The notes: a model not told the origin generated them from the sequence alone. Numbered from the stretch's first letter, positions 1 through 6,244 are shown. The stretch: 7,695 nt of DNA from Leptospirales bacterium (GCA_014238825.1 JABAAI010000045.1:1-7695), one strand, 5' to 3'. Made by a program: numbers and translations.

Positions 1-353
1 CAGAACATGAAAAAATAAATTATGTAGAATTTCCAGCTAAGGATTTACTAGCAACAAAACAATTCTTTGAGAAAACATTTAACTGGTCTTTCACGGAATA
101 CGGAGCAGAGTACATCGCTTTTTCTGATGAAGGTTTAGATGGTGGTTTTTATAAATCAGAAGCGGAAGCCTCTGTGGAAAAGGGTAGTGCTCTAATTGTG
201 TTTTATAGCCAAGCACTCACGCAAACAGAGGCAAAGATAAGAGAGGCAGGAGGAAAAATTGTGAAGCCTATATTTTCATTTCCCGGAGGTCATCGTTTCC
301 ATTTCTGCGATCCAAATGGAAATGAGTATGCCGTTTGGTCTGAGGCTATCTAA
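1..353 (+). CDS. VOC (glyoxalase/bleomycin-resistance fold) family protein, 5' partial
   Basis: An open frame enters from the left edge (first complete codon at base 3) and runs 116 codons to a TAA at 351-353. The visible protein begins EHEKINYVEFPAKD, the first beta strand and helix of a vicinal-oxygen-chelate domain, followed by a helix (KQFFEKTFNW) and strands. It ends with the typical last strand GHRFHFCDPNGNEYAVWSE. His100, Glu108 and Glu9 of the visible part sit where metal ligands occur in the family, but I cannot say which are used. Almost a whole single VOC module is present, so only a few N-terminal residues are probably missing. VOC proteins include glyoxalase I, dioxygenases and resistance proteins; the substrate cannot be read from this sequence. 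It converges with nth. The family call is firm and the function open. Confidence 0.85.
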   Translation, partial: EHEKINYVEFPAKDLLATKQFFEKTFNWSFTEYGAEYIAFSDEGLDGGFYKSEAEASVEKGSALIVFYSQALTQTEAKIREAGGKIVKPIFSFPGGHRFHFCDPNGNEYAVWSEAI

Positions 354-471
354 GTTCGTTAACGCTCTAGCTCTGATAAGAGATTCACGGGCTTATATCG
401 TATTAGAGAATTTTTCTATAATTAAACGCAAAGCTCCCCTTTTATAAATTAAAAACTATCGTGCGAAGAAC

Positions 472-1095
472 TTAGCGACTAGATGATGGGCATATTTCTC
501 CTAGTGGACAGGCTAGGCAATTTGGTTTTCGAGCATTACAGTATTTGCGACCTAGGAAAATTATCATCAAAGACCAATCGAGCCAATAGTTGCGCGGTAG
601 TCGCTTCATTAAATCAGTTTCCACTTTATCTGGATTTTTTGAGCTTGTAAAACCTAAGAGGCGAGAAATACGAAGTACATGTGTATCGACAACTATCCCC
701 TCAGCAATACCATAAAGAATTTGTAAAATCACATTTGCTGTTTTACGTCCTACTCCGGGCATACTCATCAAAGCTTCCAAGTTTTTGGGCATATTACCAT
801 GAAAGTTTTCTAGCAACATTTTAGAAAAACCACTTATATTCTTAGCTTTATTTTTATAGAAGCCGGTAGAATAGATTAATTTTTCGATTTCATTTAACGG
901 TGCTTTGGCTAATTCTTTCAAATTAGGGAAGCGAGCAAAAAGCCTTGGCGTCACCTTATTTACTTGTTCATCAGTACATTGTGCACTAAGTATAACCGCA
1001 ATTGCAAGCTCATGCGGTGCATTGAAGTGAAGTGGCGGTTCTATAAGTGGGAATTCCTGCTTTAAAATCTTATAGACTCTTGTTTCAAATTTCAT
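472..1095 (-). CDS. nth: Endonuclease III (DNA glycosylase/AP lyase)
   Basis: Bifunctional base-excision repair enzyme that removes oxidised pyrimidines from DNA and cleaves the abasic site by beta-elimination. The 207-residue protein has the usual family length. The helix-hairpin-helix is at about residues 109-121 (MPGVGRKTANV) with the catalytic lysine at Lys118. The catalytic aspartate is Asp137 in VVDTHV. The C-terminal [4Fe-4S] loop has Cys186, Cys193, Cys196 and Cys202 with the classical C-x6-C-x2-C-x5-C spacing. All key residues are present, so it should be active. The ATG at 1093-1095 gives the canonical N-terminus; the Shine-Dalgarno before it is weak (GAG only). It is the last gene of the minus-strand run, 46 bases after ribH, and a partial palindrome lies just upstream of its start. 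MutY is excluded by the short length and the absence of its C-terminal domain. Confidence 0.97.
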   Translation of the reverse strand: MKFETRVYKILKQEFPLIEPPLHFNAPHELAIAVILSAQCTDEQVNKVTPRLFARFPNLKELAKAPLNEIEKLIYSTGFYKNKAKNISGFSKMLLENFHGNMPKNLEALMSMPGVGRKTANVILQILYGIAEGIVVDTHVLRISRLLGFTSSKNPDKVETDLMKRLPRNYWLDWSLMIIFLGRKYCNARKPNCLACPLGEICPSSSR

Positions 1096-1105
1096 ATAAT
1101 CTCAG

Positions 1106-1125
1106 CTAGTTATAGCTATACTTAG
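1106..1125. repeat. Imperfect 20-base palindrome upstream of nth
   Basis: The ribH-nth gap contains a perfect 10-base palindrome, TATAGCTATA (1111-1120), flanked by CTA and TAG so that 16 of 20 positions are self-complementary. It ends 11 bases before the nth start codon. It has no room for a hairpin loop, so a protein-binding dyad or a TATA-like promoter element is more plausible than an RNA structure. In AT-rich DNA chance is a real alternative. Confidence 0.35.
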
Positions 1126-1141
1126 GCATTGAAGTTATAGA

Positions 1142-1651
1142 TTATTTAGATTCTTTGAATGTCTTATATAAGTTGACCAAGTCAATAGCTGCCCTTGCAG
1201 ACTCATAGCCCTTGTTGTCCATTTTATTATCTGATAGCATTCCAGCTCTTTTTTGGGCTTGTTCTATAGTATTTGTGGTTAGGACACCAAAAATTATTGG
1301 GATAGCAGTGTCATAAGCAGCCTGAGCAATTAGGCGAGCAGATTGTGTCGAAACATATTCAAAATGTTCTGTTTCCCCACGGATCACACAGCCTAAACAG
1401 GTGATAGCGTCATAGCGTCCGCTTTTAGCAATTAAAAGAGCTGTAGGACCCAATTCAAAGGCACCCGGCACATAGAATTCATGAATTGCTTCGGAGCTTA
1501 TATCCGCGGTAGCTAAGCCTTCCTTGGCACCTTTTAGCAAGCTATCAGTAATGGCACTGTTCCAGCGACTGACAAGTAAGGCATGTTTTTGCCCTTTGCC
1601 ACTAATTTTGCCACAAAGTTTTTTTGGGCTATTTGCGTCCTTTGTATTCAC
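1142..1651 (-). CDS. ribH: 6,7-dimethyl-8-ribityllumazine synthase
   Basis: Penultimate enzyme of riboflavin synthesis: it condenses 5-amino-6-ribitylamino-uracil with 3,4-dihydroxy-2-butanone 4-phosphate to give lumazine, normally in a cytoplasmic pentamer or 60-mer shell. Family signatures run in order: VSRWN near residues 27-31, VPGAFELG at 61-68, the substrate loop GCVIRGETEHFEYV at 87-100 with catalytic His96, GVLTTNT at 122-128, the phosphate-binding arginine at Arg135 in QKRAG, and NKGYESA at 146-152. The protein is 169 residues; the family is usually about 155. The more common proline after VPGAFEL is a glycine here. The start used is GTG (1649-1651), inside the end of the VKOR-DsbA gene (23-base overlap). 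It gives about 27 residues before the first strand, somewhat long, so the start is not certain. No other riboflavin gene is in the window. Confidence 0.96.
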   Translation of the reverse strand: MNTKDANSPKKLCGKISGKGQKHALLVSRWNSAITDSLLKGAKEGLATADISSEAIHEFYVPGAFELGPTALLIAKSGRYDAITCLGCVIRGETEHFEYVSTQSARLIAQAAYDTAIPIIFGVLTTNTIEQAQKRAGMLSDNKMDNKGYESARAAIDLVNLYKTFKESK

Positions 1652-2948
1652 GAATAGCGGAGGGACCTTCTTTTTCCAAAACTAAGGCATCCAAAGTACG
1701 TATAAACCATTTCTTATCTGGTATTCCTGCCGGTAGTATTCTGTCTGCTATTACTATAGTAGGTGTTGCCGAGACTTTAATTTTTTTGGCATCCCTAATA
1801 TCCTTTTGAACAGCTCTATTTGCCTCTGCAGAATTCATACAAGCTTTTTTCTTATTCCAATTGCCATCAAGGCTTTCTGTGAGTGTTTTGAGGCTAAGCT
1901 CATTTATAGGGGTTCGTGAGGTTTGAAAATCAAAAAGTTGAGATACAAAAAGATTATAATATGGCTTAGCAGCAGAACAATAGGCGGCCCAAGCACCTTT
2001 ACAAGACTGTTTTCCTCGACTTTCTCCTTTTAGTAGTGGATTGCAAGCACTATCTAGGGGAAAGTAGCGCACATATATCTTTAATCTACCGGGCCAGCGT
2101 TTTGCCATTTTTTTCAAAAAATTAGAGCCAACACGACAATGAGGACAGCGAAAATCGATAAACTCATGCACTTCTACATAAGCATCTTTTTCTCCGATGT
2201 ATGATTTGAGGCCCTTGGTGGAGAGATTAGCTTTTTTTAAGACACGTAACTCACGTAGGATACTAGCTGTTTTTTTAATGGGTAGCACTTCACTGGCACT
2301 GCTATCATCGTTATTGCTATGATTTTTATGTTCGTTATGATTTTGACTTGCTGATAATGAAATAATTAAAATATAAAGAAGAATAACAATAATTGCTCCT
2401 CCAATTGCTAATCGTGACGCTTTGATATCATCCCAAATACTAGTAAGGCTACTGTTTTGAACCATAGTCTTGTAATTTGGTGAGAAGTAGAGCCAGATAG
2501 TAATAAAAAAGATTATTAGTTGGCAGATGTAGGTATAAAGACACAGTAAGCAAGGCGTAAGCAGGATAAAGAAATTAAGATAAGCAAGATACAAATCATA
2601 AATAAGGCCAAAGACAATAATGCCTGCAATTAAGCCCAGGGCTGGGTTCTTTGGTTTTAGTAGTAATCGTAAAAAAAGGCTGAATAGGATTGCGTAATAG
2701 CTAAAACCAAACCAAGCGATTGGTATTCCTATTCCTAAGAAAGGGATTGCAATTTTAGAATGCTCACTATTGCCTAGTTGATGACAACCATCAACTCCGT
2801 CAATGGTACAACCAAGCGAAGATACACATACTCCGCTGTGCTTACAAACTAACAAAGCAGATAAAATAACAGCAATTAGAGAGCAGAGAAGTCCTAGATA
2901 AATTGCAAATACAATTAAATCCTTCTGTTTTATGTTATTTTTACTCAT
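1629..2948 (-). CDS. VKOR-DsbA fusion: membrane disulfide-generating oxidoreductase
   Basis: One 439-residue protein joins both halves of a periplasmic disulfide pathway: a quinone-reducing VKOR membrane domain and a DsbA-like thioredoxin domain. I see five hydrophobic segments (about 11-34, 66-95, 103-124, 126-155, 181-200). The VKOR loop cysteines are Cys47 and Cys55, and the quinone-side pair is CLLC (133-136). A hydrophilic linker rich in His, Asn and Ser (about 201-222) leads to the thioredoxin domain, which has active site CPHC (268-271) and cis-proline Pro396 in SATPT. Four more cysteines (302, 316, 324, 370) lie in the DsbA part. With a cytoplasmic N-terminus, all redox cysteines fall on the outer face. 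The ATG at 2946-2948 lacks a clear Shine-Dalgarno. It follows secY by 49 bases and overlaps ribH. Family and fusion are certain; direction (oxidase rather than isomerase) is inferred from the VKOR partner. Confidence 0.95.
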   Translation of the reverse strand: MSKNNIKQKDLIVFAIYLGLLCSLIAVILSALLVCKHSGVCVSSLGCTIDGVDGCHQLGNSEHSKIAIPFLGIGIPIAWFGFSYYAILFSLFLRLLLKPKNPALGLIAGIIVFGLIYDLYLAYLNFFILLTPCLLCLYTYICQLIIFFITIWLYFSPNYKTMVQNSSLTSIWDDIKASRLAIGGAIIVILLYILIISLSASQNHNEHKNHSNNDDSSASEVLPIKKTASILRELRVLKKANLSTKGLKSYIGEKDAYVEVHEFIDFRCPHCRVGSNFLKKMAKRWPGRLKIYVRYFPLDSACNPLLKGESRGKQSCKGAWAAYCSAAKPYYNLFVSQLFDFQTSRTPINELSLKTLTESLDGNWNKKKACMNSAEANRAVQKDIRDAKKIKVSATPTIVIADRILPAGIPDKKWFIRTLDALVLEKEGPSAIREYKGRK

Positions 2949-2952
2949 AATT

Positions 2953-2966
2953 TATACTAGAGTATA
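2953..2966. repeat. Small inverted repeat just upstream of VKOR-DsbA
   Basis: TATACT (2953-2958) and AGTATA (2961-2966) are perfect inverted arms separated by two bases, ending 4 bases before the VKOR-DsbA start codon. On the minus strand the first-read arm also resembles a -10 box (TATACT), but the only -35-like hexamer I find (TTGCTA, 2986-2991) is 19 bases away, which is long. It may be an operator-like dyad, a weak internal promoter, or chance. Confidence 0.25.
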
Positions 2967-2997
2967 GGTGGTAATCTTTATTGTATAGCAACTATTT

Positions 2998-4356
2998 TTA
3001 GGAACGCCCTTTTATACGTCCTTTTTTCATAAAGCCATCATATTTTCTCATTATCAATTGAGATTCAATTTGTTTTAGTGTATCCAATGCCACACCTACA
3101 ATAATCAAAAGAGATGTTCCTCCAAAAGTATAAGCAAGACCGTGTATGTTTTGATTACTTTCTAAATTTAAAAAGTTAATAATAAAGTATGGAGCAAGGG
3201 CTAGGCCAGCAAGAAAAATAGCTCCCGGTAAGGTTATACGATTGAGAACACTCTCTAGGTATTGACGAGTATGATTGCCCGGGCGAATACCTGGAACAAA
3301 ACCACCGTAGCGTTTCAAATTTTCAGAAAGCTCTTTAGGGTTGATTTGAATAGCAGTATAAAAATAAGCAAAGAAGATAATAAAAAGGGTATAGATTATA
3401 TAATATGGCATTTGTTTGTACCAAGTAATTGCAAATGGGTTGAGCCATTCTTGCATAACTCGCCAACCACTCCAAGCCCCAGCCGTATCTCCCAGGAAGC
3501 CAACAATTGTCTGAGGGAAGAGCAGTAACGAAGATGCAAAGATAATCGGCATTACATTAGCCGTATTTAATTTAAATGGTAGGCTTTGACTTTGGGCCTG
3601 TACCATTCGCCTTCCTTGCATCTTTTTGCCATATTGCAAGGGGATCTTTCTAACACCAGTTGAGAGCAGAACAGTTAGTGCGATAAGAATAAAGAAAAGC
3701 AAAATTAAAATAATTATAGGAAACATATCTATTGTTTCATCTTGTGTCATCTGCCAGAGCATTACCGGTAATTGTGCAATAATCCCTGCAAAAATGAGCA
3801 GTGAAATACCGTTACCAATTCCTCGCTCTGTAATTTGCTCTCCCATCCACATAAGCAACATACTACCTGTAGTAATAGTCAGAATACCTATAAAAATAAA
3901 ACCTATTGGATCTATATCTGCAGATACAAGGGGTTCATTGAAGCGGTTACTAGTTTGCAAAGCGTTAAGTAAAATAAAATAGGATTGGGCGGCACAAAGC
4001 AAGATAGTTCCATAACGTGTATATTGGTTGATTTTTTTCCGCCCTTCTTCTCCTTCGCGTTGCAGACGAGCCAAGGCAGGGAATACAACCGTAAGTAGGT
4101 TTATAATAATTGAAGCAGAGATGTAAGGCATAATACCAAGTGAGAATACCGAAAGTTTGAATAAGGCACCTCCAGAGAAAACATTGACAACGTCCAAAAA
4201 GGATTGACCGGGAGGGCGAGATCCAGCTACTGCTACGGGGTTTACGCCAGGTATGGTGACAAAAATTCCAAAGCGATAGAGTAATAGCAAGGATATGGTA
4301 AAGAGAATGCGTCGTCGTAAATCAGGGATGCGGAAAATATTGATAATGGCACGCAT
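2998..4356 (-). CDS. secY: Protein translocase subunit SecY
   Basis: Channel-forming subunit of the SecYEG translocon in the inner membrane, which passes unfolded proteins to the periplasm and inserts membrane proteins. The 452-residue length is normal and ten hydrophobic segments can be followed. Recognisable parts are the N-terminal IFRIPDLRRRILFT, the plug and lateral-gate region around 52-92 (FSGGALFKLSVFSLGIMPYI), the family signature MGEQITERGIGNG at 171-183, the C4 loop around 235-260, the C5 loop FVPGIRPG at 353-360 with the conserved Arg358, and the C-terminal end FGGTSLLIIVGVALDTL followed by a basic tail. It starts with ATG 11 bases after the rplO stop, with no clear Shine-Dalgarno in the gap, so coupling to rplO translation is likely. 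Having secY last in the ribosomal run is conventional; what follows it is not. Confidence 0.99.
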   Translation of the reverse strand: MRAIINIFRIPDLRRRILFTISLLLLYRFGIFVTIPGVNPVAVAGSRPPGQSFLDVVNVFSGGALFKLSVFSLGIMPYISASIIINLLTVVFPALARLQREGEEGRKKINQYTRYGTILLCAAQSYFILLNALQTSNRFNEPLVSADIDPIGFIFIGILTITTGSMLLMWMGEQITERGIGNGISLLIFAGIIAQLPVMLWQMTQDETIDMFPIIILILLFFILIALTVLLSTGVRKIPLQYGKKMQGRRMVQAQSQSLPFKLNTANVMPIIFASSLLLFPQTIVGFLGDTAGAWSGWRVMQEWLNPFAITWYKQMPYYIIYTLFIIFFAYFYTAIQINPKELSENLKRYGGFVPGIRPGNHTRQYLESVLNRITLPGAIFLAGLALAPYFIINFLNLESNQNIHGLAYTFGGTSLLIIVGVALDTLKQIESQLIMRKYDGFMKKGRIKGRS

Positions 4357-4367
4357 AATATGATAGT

Positions 4368-4937
4368 CTATTTCTCTGTATCTTTCTTATTGCCTTTCTT
4401 ACTATCTAAGTTCTTTTTACCTGCTTTACGATCCCGCACAACGCATTTACAACCAGAGGCTTCTAGTTTCTCGCGAGCTGACTTAGAAAAGGCATCTGCA
4501 ATTAGTTCTACTGGACCTGATACGTTCCCAGTGCCAAGAATTTTTATTAGCTCTAGGGGTTTGGATATGAGTCCTTTATCTTTAAAAAGATTTGGTTCCA
4601 GTTTGCCTTTCAACTGAGATTTTTCTATAGCTTGAAGGTTGATAAGCTGATAAGTCTTAGAATTGGGATTATAAAAACCACGCTTAGGTAGGCGTCTATA
4701 AATAGGGGTTTGTCCCCCCTCAAATCCTTTTCGATATGAATAGCCTGTGCGTGATTTCTGCCCATTTTCACCTCGTCCACATGTTTTACCCTGTCCAGCA
4801 GAGATGCCTCTACCTAAACGTTTTTTTTTCTTACGATCTGGAATTACAGGAGCCATCTCATCTTTTTGCAGTTCACGTTTTATAAGACGTTTTCTCTTCT
4901 TTGGTAAAAGTACAGAATAAGTTAATTTTGCACTCAT
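4368..4937 (-). CDS. rplO: 50S ribosomal protein L15
   Basis: Large-subunit protein that binds 23S rRNA late in assembly. The core is clear: KKRLGRGISAGQGKTCGRG (about 39-57), GQKSRTGY (59-66), then GFEGGQTPIYRRLPKRGF (about 71-88), and the C-terminal fold ending near ASGC (residues 160-163). At 189 residues it is longer than the usual 145-150. About 20 extra residues precede the conserved basic segment, and a Lys/Asp-rich tail of about 25 residues follows. The start is well supported: a strong AAGGTGG Shine-Dalgarno lies about 7 bases upstream, and the ATG overlaps the rpmD stop as ATGA. An internal Met28 would give a conventional N-terminus but has no comparable ribosome-binding site. It is likely translationally coupled to rpmD. 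Confidence 0.98.
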   Translation of the reverse strand: MSAKLTYSVLLPKKRKRLIKRELQKDEMAPVIPDRKKKKRLGRGISAGQGKTCGRGENGQKSRTGYSYRKGFEGGQTPIYRRLPKRGFYNPNSKTYQLINLQAIEKSQLKGKLEPNLFKDKGLISKPLELIKILGTGNVSGPVELIADAFSKSAREKLEASGCKCVVRDRKAGKKNLDSKKGNKKDTEK

Positions 4938-5119
4938 AAATCTTCCACCTTAAGCAAGTAAGCGACTTGGCGGATCATGCCTTTAATATTAGGCGTTGCA
5001 AGATGATCTCTACATTTATTTAGACGCCGTAGTCCAAGGGCACGAACAGTTGCTCTGTGTTTTGGTATAACACCTATAGTGCTCTTGATGAGCTGAACTC
5101 TTATTTTATTGGCTTCCAT
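4934..5119 (-). CDS. rpmD: 50S ribosomal protein L30
   Basis: Small large-subunit protein, 61 residues, which is the normal bacterial length. The sequence has the typical beta-strand start IRVQLIKSTIG, the signature PKHRATVRALGLRRLNK (about 19-35), and the final segment NIKGMIRQVAYLLKVED. The ATG at 5117-5119 has no Shine-Dalgarno; the bases before it are almost all A and T, and a strong hairpin ends about 15 bases upstream. The stop overlaps the start of rplO by four bases. rpmD is absent in some bacterial groups, so its presence between rpsE and rplO shows this part of the operon is conserved. Confidence 0.98.
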   Translation of the reverse strand: MEANKIRVQLIKSTIGVIPKHRATVRALGLRRLNKCRDHLATPNIKGMIRQVAYLLKVEDL

Positions 5120-5133
5120 TATTATAAATAAAT

Positions 5134-5177
5134 AGATATCTCAGTATCAAGAAAATATCCTTGATACTGGGATATTT
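5134..5177. repeat. Long inverted repeat (hairpin) across the rpsE stop codon
   Basis: The arms 5134-5151 and 5160-5177 pair over 18 positions with an 8-base loop (5152-5159). In a plus-strand transcript all 18 positions pair, two of them as G-U. In the minus-strand operon transcript two of these become A-C mismatches, at one internal position and one near the base, leaving 10 and 5 uninterrupted pairs. The right arm encodes the last residues of S5 and the left arm covers its stop codon and the gap before rpmD. No T-run follows on the minus strand, so it is not a standard intrinsic terminator. A role in mRNA processing, stability or rpmD translation is inference. Confidence 0.6.
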
Positions 5178-5662
5178 CTTTTACGTGATGCTTGTATCGG
5201 AGTTTCTAATTTTGTAAGGGCATCTAAGGCAGCTCGAACTACATTGAGTTTATTCTTAGAGCCTATTACCTTAGTTAGCACATCATTTACTCCTACTTGC
5301 TCTAAGACAGAGCGTACAGCTTCATCAGCTATGAGACCTGTGCCCGGAGAGGCGGGACGTAAAATAACCCTAGAAGCTTTGAATTTACCAGACACATTAT
5401 GGGGCAGACGTCCTTTTTTTGTTATGTTTACTGTGATAATATTTTTGTGAGCGCTATCTATTGCTTTTCTTACAGCGTCTGGCATTTCGTTGGCCTTGCC
5501 TAGCCCAGCAGCCACAGAACCAGCACGGTCGCCGACAACAGCCAATGCGTTAAAGGAAAATCTTCGCCCTCCTTTGCCAACTTTAGAGACGCGATTTATA
5601 CATACTACCTTTTCTGCTGGACCTTGATCCTTTTCCTCTGAGTGTACCATTCCGCCCATCAT
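5147..5662 (-). CDS. rpsE: 30S ribosomal protein S5
   Basis: Small-subunit protein at the back of the mRNA entry region, involved in decoding accuracy. The N-terminal S5 double-strand-RNA-binding-like domain spans about residues 16-79 (KVVCINRVSKVGKGGRRFSF, then VVGDRAGSVAAGLGKANEMPDAVRKA). The C-terminal domain spans about 95-155 (VILRPASPGTGLIADEAVRSVLEQVGVNDVLTK). Total length is 171, within the usual range. Two adjacent ATGs (5660-5662 and 5657-5659) open the gene, with GGAG about 11 bases before the first; a third Met at residue 5 is also possible. It starts 5 bases after the rplR stop. The last nine codons form one arm and the loop of a long inverted repeat, which probably constrains the C-terminal NIPVSRIFS. 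Confidence 0.98.
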   Translation of the reverse strand: MMGGMVHSEEKDQGPAEKVVCINRVSKVGKGGRRFSFNALAVVGDRAGSVAAGLGKANEMPDAVRKAIDSAHKNIITVNITKKGRLPHNVSGKFKASRVILRPASPGTGLIADEAVRSVLEQVGVNDVLTKVIGSKNKLNVVRAALDALTKLETPIQASRKRNIPVSRIFS

Positions 5663-5667
5663 ATTAA

Positions 5668-6024
5668 CTAGAACTCCAATCCTTTACCACGTGCTGCATC
5701 GCTAAATTTAGCTATGCAACCATGGTAGAGGCGACCACGCCTATCTAAAATTACTTTGGCAATACCCACTTTTTTAGCTCTATCAGCAATTAATTCTCCT
5801 AAAATATGGGCAGCTTCTTTATTGTTTGTCTTTTTATTAGGGAATGATTTTTCACTGGTTGAAGCACAGCATAATGTCTTTCCTAATTTATCGTCAATTA
5901 ATTGAGTATGTAGATACTGATTTGAATGAATAAAGGCCAAACGCATTCGCTTTGATTTAGGGCGGATAGCATGAAAAATTCTTCGCTTGCGTCTCTCTAA
6001 GTTTATTTTCGTTTTTGTATTCAT
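5668..6024 (-). CDS. rplR: 50S ribosomal protein L18
   Basis: Large-subunit protein that binds 5S rRNA and anchors it to the central protuberance. The 118-residue length is normal. It has the Arg/Lys-rich N-terminus (ERRKRRIFHAIRPKSKRMRL), the strand LAFIHSNQYLHTQLIDD (about 29-45), and the conserved C-terminal region GELIADRAKKVGIAKVILDRRGRLYHGCIAKFSDAARGKGLEF (76-118). It is the first gene of the run; rplF, its usual upstream partner, is absent, and the adjacent divergent space carries a candidate promoter giving a leader of about 33 bases. The ATG at 6022-6024 has only a weak GAGAA-like site about 13 bases upstream. The conserved core is intact, so I see no reason to think it is decaying. 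Confidence 0.98.
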   Translation of the reverse strand: MNTKTKINLERRKRRIFHAIRPKSKRMRLAFIHSNQYLHTQLIDDKLGKTLCCASTSEKSFPNKKTNNKEAAHILGELIADRAKKVGIAKVILDRRGRLYHGCIAKFSDAARGKGLEF

Positions 6025-6064
6025 TTATTTCGCATCATTCTCTATCTGCTATAGATGAGGTACA

Positions 6065-6092
6065 AATCTATGTACATAGCCTAATTTGTCAA
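6065..6092 (-). promoter_or_regulatory. Candidate sigma-70-type promoter for the rplR-secY run
   Basis: Read on the minus strand, a perfect -35 hexamer TTGACA (6087-6092) is followed after 16 bases by TAGATT (6065-6070; four of six consensus positions). This would start transcription near 6058 and leave a short leader of about 33 bases before rplR. Position, orientation and the lack of upstream ribosomal genes all fit, but it is a consensus match only. Confidence 0.5.
6068..6079. promoter_or_regulatory. 12-base perfect palindrome inside the rplR promoter
   Basis: CTATGTACATAG is perfectly self-complementary and overlaps the candidate -10 hexamer and spacer of the rplR promoter. A dimeric repressor bound here would block the polymerase. 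No regulator for it is visible in the window, and operator function is inference. Confidence 0.35.
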
Positions 6093-6113
6093 GTAATAAG
6101 TCAATTTCTTGAG

Positions 6114-6150
6114 ATGATTTTATATATTTTTTTTAGAATTATAAAATCAT
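6114..6150. repeat. Inverted repeat with 11-base perfect arms in the divergent region
   Basis: ATGATTTTATA (6114-6124) and TATAAAATCAT (6140-6150) are exact reverse complements around a 15-base T-rich loop (6125-6139). It lies upstream of the candidate rplR promoter on the minus strand. No T-run follows on either side, so it is not a standard terminator. It could be a remnant of the intergenic structure left when the ribosomal operon was split. Confidence 0.5.
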
Positions 6151-6214
6151 TTAAGCTAAATTCTGCTAAGCATAAAAATTACTTGCTTTTTTGTTATATC
6201 TTTCTTTTAAAACA

Positions 6215-6244
6215 AAATATTTCTATCTTTTAATAGAAATATTT
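6215..6244. repeat. Inverted repeat with 12-base perfect arms in the divergent region
   Basis: AAATATTTCTAT (6215-6226) and ATAGAAATATTT (6233-6244) are exact reverse complements around a 6-base loop (CTTTTA). The pairs are nearly all A-T, so an RNA hairpin would be weak to moderate. It sits about 15 bases upstream of the candidate -35 box of the DUF192 gene, where an activator or repressor could bind. Confidence 0.5.

Noticed and set aside
354..471. Intrinsic terminator between the convergent VOC gene and nth
   Set aside because: Only 4-base stems (for example AGAA/TTCT around 416) are visible, with no proper T-run; the gap shows nothing I can support.
3262..3982. Plus-strand open frames opposite secY
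   Set aside because: They are antisense shadows of an intact secY and show no family features of their own.
6114..6150. Inverted repeat read as a Rho-independent terminator
   Set aside because: The T-run is in the loop, not after the stem, on both strands.
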